Part shown: one piece after another, positions 6,365 to 9,343 of the stretch | Position numbering within the stretch: the stretch's first letter is position 1 | How the letters are laid out: each line of letters begins with the position of its first letter | Origin: an uncultured Blautia sp. | Lineage (GTDB): Bacteria > Bacillota > Clostridia > Lachnospirales > Lachnospiraceae | Length of the DNA stretch: 9,343 nucleotides | Assembly: GCA_900547615.1 (NCBI GenBank) | Contig: URHH01000095.1 | Span: 1-9,343 of the forward strand | Reading direction: 5' to 3' | Program-made: the position numbers and the translations under genes | The notes under the pieces: generated by a model | Told to the model about the DNA's origin: nothing | Databases searched by the model: none | Seen by the model: the letters and a program-made list of their open reading frames with translations, nothing else

Positions 6365-6829
6365 ATGAGCAGGCGGGAGGAATACGAGAAGTATGCAGAA
6401 ACACTTCTTGCTCCTATTGTAGAAGGCTGCGGATTTGAGCTTGTAGATGTGGAATACGTAAAAGAAGCGGGAAACTGGTATCTCCGGGGGTATATTGACA
6501 AACCGGGCGGCATCACTGTAAATGACTGTGAGGCAGTAAGCCGTATTTTCAGTGATAAACTGGACGAAAAAGACTTTATTGAGGACAGTTATATTATGGA
6601 AATCAGTTCCCCGGGACTTGACAGACCACTGAAAAAGGAAAAAGATTTTGCAAGAAGCATGGGCAAGCTGGTGGAGGTGCGGACCTACCGGCCAATCGAA
6701 AAACAAAAAGAATTCTGTGGTGTTTTAACCGCATATGACAGCAGTACAGTGACGATCCAGGAAGATGAGGAGACAAGAACCTTTGACAGAAAAGACATTG
6801 CACTCATCAGGCTGGCGATTGAATTTTAA
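6365..6829 (+). CDS. rimP: Ribosome maturation factor RimP
   Basis: RimP is a cytoplasmic factor for 30S subunit maturation. The product is 154 residues, the usual size. The N-terminal alpha/beta domain (about 1-80) contains FELVDVEYVKE and a D-x-P-GGITVNDC segment. The family signature SSPGLDRPL lies at 81-89. The remainder (about 90-154) fits the small Sm-like C-terminal domain (VEVRTY...DIALIRLAIEF). The start ATG at 6365 is preferred because AGGTGGG (6354-6360) lies just upstream. An in-frame GTG at 6356 would add three residues but overlaps that ribosome site. It is the first gene of the rimP-nusA-ylxR-ylxQ-infB operon, 38 bp before nusA, downstream of its own promoter and leader hairpin. 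Confidence 0.96.
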   Translation: MSRREEYEKYAETLLAPIVEGCGFELVDVEYVKEAGNWYLRGYIDKPGGITVNDCEAVSRIFSDKLDEKDFIEDSYIMEISSPGLDRPLKKEKDFARSMGKLVEVRTYRPIEKQKEFCGVLTAYDSSTVTIQEDEETRTFDRKDIALIRLAIEF

Positions 6830-6867
6830 AACTCAGCTTTTAACAAAATTAGGAGGAAAAGAAAAAA

Positions 6868-8001
6868 ATGAACAGAGAGTTAATGGAAGCGCTGGATGTT
6901 CTGGAAAAGGAAAAAAATATCAGCAAGGATACCCTTCTGGAGGCGATTGAGCAGTCTTTGATCCAGGCATGTAAAAATCACTTTGGAAAGGCTGATAACG
7001 TACATGTATCCATTAATCCGGAAACCTGTGACTTCAGTGTGTATGCAGACAGAACAGTAGCCGAGTTTGTGGAAGATCCGGCACTTGAGATTTCTCTGGC
7101 GGAAGCGCAGAAAATAAACGTAAATGCAGAAGTGGGAGACGTTGTAAAAGTACAGATCCAGTCAAAAGAATTCGGACGTATTGCAACACAGAATGCAAAG
7201 AACGTAATTCTTCAGAAAATCCGTGAAGAGGAAAGAAAAGTTCTTTACGATCAGTATTACGGAATTGAAAAAGAAGTAGTAACCGGTATTGTACAGCGTG
7301 TGATGGGCAAGAATGTAAGCATTAACCTTGGAAAGGCAGATGCTGTATTAAGCGAGAACGAGCAGGTAAAGGGAGAAGTATTTAAACCGACAGAACATAT
7401 TAAAGTATACATTCTGGAGGTAAAGGATACGCCGAAAGGACCACGCATTCTTGTTTCCAGAACGCACCCGGGACTTGTAAAGAGGCTGTTTGAGTCTGAG
7501 GTTGCAGAGGTAAAAGACGGAACAGTGGAAATTAAGAGCATTGCACGTGAGGCTGGCTCCCGTACTAAGATTGCAGTGTGGAGCAACGACCCGGACGTAG
7601 ATCCGGTAGGCGCATGTGTCGGTATGAACGGCGCCCGTGTAGGAGCCATTGTCAATGAGCTTCGCGGAGAAAAGATCGATATTATCAACTGGGACGAGAA
7701 TCCGGCGATCTTAATTGAAAATGCTTTAAGTCCTGCAAAAGTAATCGCAGTTATGGCAGATCCGGATGAAAAAACCGCGCTTGTTGTAGTTCCGGATTAT
7801 CAGCTTTCTCTTGCAATCGGCAAGGAGGGACAGAATGCCCGTCTTGCAGCAAGACTGACAGGATTTAAGATTGATATTAAGAGCGAGACACAGGCAAGAG
7901 AATCCGGCGATTTCTATGACTATGAGGAAGAACCGGCAGAGGAAGCAGCTTCTGACGATACTTTGGAAGAGGAGCCGGAAGAAGCGGCAGAAGAAGTATG
8001 A
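6868..8001 (+). CDS. nusA: Transcription termination/antitermination factor NusA
   Basis: NusA binds RNA polymerase and nascent RNA, enhancing pausing and intrinsic termination. The 377-residue protein has the Gram-positive layout: an N-terminal polymerase-binding domain (1 to about 130), an S1 domain (about 135-200, ending near RILVSRTHP), then two KH domains. KH1 includes VGACVGMNGARV (247-258) and KH2 includes LAIGKEGQNARLAARL (315-330). There are no C-terminal acidic AR1/AR2 repeats as in E. coli; instead a highly acidic tail of about 30 residues (345-377) ends in EEPEEAAEEV. The start is set by AGGAGG (6851-6856), 11 nt before the ATG. The stop TGA overlaps the ylxR ATG (ATGA), indicating translational coupling. 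NusA might control its own operon through the hairpin at 6307-6334. Confidence 0.97.
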   Translation: MNRELMEALDVLEKEKNISKDTLLEAIEQSLIQACKNHFGKADNVHVSINPETCDFSVYADRTVAEFVEDPALEISLAEAQKINVNAEVGDVVKVQIQSKEFGRIATQNAKNVILQKIREEERKVLYDQYYGIEKEVVTGIVQRVMGKNVSINLGKADAVLSENEQVKGEVFKPTEHIKVYILEVKDTPKGPRILVSRTHPGLVKRLFESEVAEVKDGTVEIKSIAREAGSRTKIAVWSNDPDVDPVGACVGMNGARVGAIVNELRGEKIDIINWDENPAILIENALSPAKVIAVMADPDEKTALVVVPDYQLSLAIGKEGQNARLAARLTGFKIDIKSETQARESGDFYDYEEEPAEEAASDDTLEEEPEEAAEEV

Positions 8002-8276
8002 GCACAAAGGGAAAAATCCCCATGCGCCAGTGTACCGGCTGCAGGGAAATGAAAAATAAAAAAGAAATGATCAGAGTCTTAAAAACAGCGGAGGGCGAAA
8101 TCCTTCTTGATGCTACAGGCAGAAAGAACGGACGCGGCGCTTATATATGCCGCTCGGCAGAATGCCTGGAAAAGGCGATGAAAAATCGCGGTCTGGAAAG
8201 ATCTTTGAAGACGCAGATCCCGGAAGCTGTTTATGAAGAGCTGAAAAAGGAGTTTGCACAGATTGACAAACAGTAA
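7998..8276 (+). CDS. ylxR: YlxR/RnpM family RNA-binding protein (DUF448)
   Basis: This is a small basic protein of 92 residues. Family members bind RNA, and the B. subtilis protein has been reported to bind the RNase P RNA and modulate its activity (renamed RnpM). Family hallmarks are P-M-R-Q-C-T-G-C-R near residues 8-16, MIRVLK, and LDATGRKNGRGAYIC (37-51). Four cysteines (C12, C15, C51, C56) are arranged as CxxC...Cx4C and could bind zinc; the B. subtilis and pneumococcal homologues, as I recall them, lack this set. The ATG overlaps the nusA stop by 4 nt (ATGA). Its 3' end overlaps ylxQ. The position between nusA and infB is conserved in Firmicutes. Confidence 0.95.
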   Translation: MSTKGKIPMRQCTGCREMKNKKEMIRVLKTAEGEILLDATGRKNGRGAYICRSAECLEKAMKNRGLERSLKTQIPEAVYEELKKEFAQIDKQ

Positions 8277-8568
8277 AATTTTATCTTTGATAGGACTTGC
8301 CACAAAAGCGGGAAAAACAGTAAGCGGAGAATTTTCCACTGAAAAATCCGTGAAAACAGGAAATGGATTTCTTGTTGTGGCAGCAGAAGATGCCTCTGAA
8401 AACACGAAAAAGAAATTTCGGAATATGTGCAGTTTTTACCAGGTTCCGATTTATTTTCATGGAGATAAGGAAAGCCTGGGCAGGGCAATGGGAAAAGAAT
8501 ACCGTGCCTGTCTTGCCGTACAGGATGAAAATTTTGCGAAAGCAATTATGAGGGAACTGGAAAAATAG
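8263..8568 (+). CDS. ylxQ: L7Ae-family K-turn RNA-binding protein (YlxQ)
   Basis: This 101-residue L7Ae/L30e-fold protein is related to kink-turn binders. Visible features are the N-terminal S-L-I-G-L-A-T-K-A-G-K-T-V-S-G segment (8-22), then FLVVAAEDASENTKKK and the closing region ACLAVQDENFAKAI. B. subtilis YlxQ is known to bind K-turn RNA, but its cellular role is unclear. The start is taken as TTG at 8263, giving MTNSKILSLIGLA, because AAGGAG (8247-8252) lies 10 nt upstream. An in-frame TTG at 8254 would sit one base from that site. The gene overlaps the ylxR end by 14 nt in another frame, so the two are likely coupled. No ATG is available near the start. Confidence 0.92.
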   Translation: MTNSKILSLIGLATKAGKTVSGEFSTEKSVKTGNGFLVVAAEDASENTKKKFRNMCSFYQVPIYFHGDKESLGRAMGKEYRACLAVQDENFAKAIMRELEK

Positions 8569-8579
8569 TCCGAAAGGAC
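8568..8579 (+). other. Mini-hairpin with GAAA tetraloop between ylxQ and infB
   Basis: GTCC-GAAA-GGAC is a 4-bp stem closed by a stable GNRA loop. It starts at the last base of the ylxQ stop and ends 12 nt before the infB ribosome site. It is too short and lacks a T-run for termination. It could slightly shape initiation at infB or be incidental. Confidence 0.35.
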
Positions 8580-8591
8580 ATCGTGCTACTG

Positions 8592-8605
8592 AAGGAGGTA
8601 TGTAA
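8592..8605 (+). promoter_or_regulatory. Near-perfect infB ribosome site with start-stop dinucleotide codons (ATG-TAA) before the real ATG
   Basis: AAGGAGGT (8592-8599) matches the 16S anti-SD over eight bases. Directly after it comes ATG-TAA (8600-8605), in frame with and touching the infB ATG at 8606. The first ATG is one base from the ribosome site, too close for normal use. The second, at 6 nt, is well spaced and begins the IF2 N-terminus, so it is the chosen start. Confidence 0.8.
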
Positions 8606-9343
8606 ATGTCGAAAATCAGAGTACATGAGCTTGCCAAAGAACTTGGCAGGCAGAACAAAGAAGTGATCGAATGTTTAAAATCCGGCGGCGTAGATGTCAA
8701 AAGCCACATGAGCAATGTGGACGAAGCACAGGCTGCTATGGTAAAACAAAAATTTAGAAATATGGGAAAGGAGCAAATGACAAAGTTGGATACTCCCAAG
8801 ACAGAAGAAAAGGTAACAGCGGTGAACGCAGAGGCGGAGACACCGAAGAAAAAGAAAAACATTATCCGTGTATTCCACGCACAGAATGCAAGCGACGGAG
8901 GAAAAAACAGAAAGAAACCGGAAGGTGACAAAAAGCCGGCGCGCCCGCAGGGAAATAATGAAAAACGTCAGCAGAATGGAAAGACACAGGAGGCAAAGGC
9001 AGCGCCTCAGGGAAATGCTTCTCAGAGACAGAGCGAAGGTGCAGGAAGCCGTCCGGCAAGAGGCGGAGAGAGAAACAACGGCACACAGAACCGAACAGGC
9101 GCACCAAGAGACAGCCGCGCAGGTGAGAGAGGCGAGAGAAGAGATAATTCCCGTTTCCAGAACCGTTCTCCAAGAAATGGCGAGGGAAGAGACAGCCGTC
9201 CGGCAAGAGGCGGAGAGAATGCAGGACGCAGCGCAAGACCTGGCGAAAACAGAGAAAACCGTGAGAACAGAGGAAGATTTTCTCAGGGAAGACCCCAGGG
9301 AGGACAGGGAAGAAGCGAAGGTAGAGACGGAAGAGACGGCGGC
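8606..9343 (+). CDS. infB: Translation initiation factor IF-2, N-terminal part (cut by window edge)
   Basis: IF2 is the GTPase that recruits initiator tRNA to the 30S subunit and promotes 50S joining. Only the first 246 codons are present, with no stop before the edge; the G domain and C-terminal domains lie outside. Residues 1 to about 50 form the IF2_N helical domain (IRVHELAKELG...VIECLKSGGVDVKSHMS). A lysine patch follows, then KNIIRVFHAQNASDGG (84-99). From about residue 100 the chain is a low-complexity Arg/Gly/Glu/Asn/Pro/Ser-rich linker, probably disordered. It includes the octapeptide SRPARGGE twice (148-155 and 197-204), encoded by a 25-bp direct repeat. The coding strand here is extremely purine-rich. 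The start follows AAGGAGGT. It is the fifth gene of the operon. Confidence 0.96.
   Translation, partial: MSKIRVHELAKELGRQNKEVIECLKSGGVDVKSHMSNVDEAQAAMVKQKFRNMGKEQMTKLDTPKTEEKVTAVNAEAETPKKKKNIIRVFHAQNASDGGKNRKKPEGDKKPARPQGNNEKRQQNGKTQEAKAAPQGNASQRQSEGAGSRPARGGERNNGTQNRTGAPRDSRAGERGERRDNSRFQNRSPRNGEGRDSRPARGGENAGRSARPGENRENRENRGRFSQGRPQGGQGRSEGRDGRDGG
9047..9218 (+). repeat. 25-bp direct repeat inside infB
   Basis: Positions 9047-9071 and 9194-9218 are identical, 147 bp (49 codons) apart and in frame. Both encode SRPARGGE plus the first base of the next codon. Flanking sequence shares only weaker Arg/Asp/Ser motifs (for example R-D-S-R before both stretches). Such repeats allow length change in the linker without a frameshift. 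Confidence 0.85.

Noticed and set aside
8281..8931. 216-codon open frame on the minus strand
   Set aside because: It lies antisense to ylxQ and infB, is rich in Phe, Ser and Cys as expected from the complement of purine-rich coding DNA, and has no ribosome site or recognisable domain.

Overview
The window looks like a stretch of chromosome from a moderately AT-rich, low-GC Gram-positive bacterium, most likely a gut-type Lachnospiraceae (Clostridium cluster XIVa; a Blautia/Dorea-like genus is a guess). The reasons are strong AGGAGG ribosome sites, SigA-type promoters, a Firmicutes-type rimP-nusA-ylxR-ylxQ-infB operon, tRNA genes without an encoded CCA, and a secreted protein built from the CxxC-repeat, Ig-like and Fn3-like modules that are frequent in that family. 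Nothing seen points to phage, transposons, CRISPR or recent transfer.

Layout. (1) 1-248, minus strand: two tandem tRNA-Glu genes with anticodon CTC. The distal one is cut by the window edge. Both are read from one promoter at 220-248, backed by A/T tracts. (2) 331-1940, plus strand: a promoter and a single gene for a 511-residue exported protein of unknown function. (3) 1946-6233: a promoter, a terminator-like hairpin in the leader, then two tightly linked genes for the B and A subunits of a type IIA topoisomerase, most likely topoisomerase IV (parE-parC). (4) 6251-9343: an extended -10 promoter, another leader hairpin, then rimP, nusA, ylxR (rnpM), the L7Ae-like ylxQ, and the first 246 codons of infB, which runs off the right edge.

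How the genes work together. Region 4 is the conserved operon coupling transcription elongation and termination (NusA), 30S maturation (RimP), RNA-binding accessory proteins (YlxR, YlxQ) and translation initiation (IF2). Region 3 supplies a type II topoisomerase for decatenation and relaxation. The two operons share a layout: a promoter, then within about 30 nt of the start a GC-rich hairpin with a weak T-tract, then the first gene. Each hairpin is also the only visible terminator candidate for the operon upstream. This invites a test for NusA-dependent or attenuation-type control.

No wholly new system is evident; this is mainly housekeeping DNA. The points most worth a second look are the two leader hairpins, the tandem tRNA duplication with its AT-rich spacer hairpin, the mixed gyrase/topo IV signatures, the decayed CxxC repeats of the exported protein, the four-cysteine YlxR, and the Arg/Gly-rich repetitive N-terminus of IF2.
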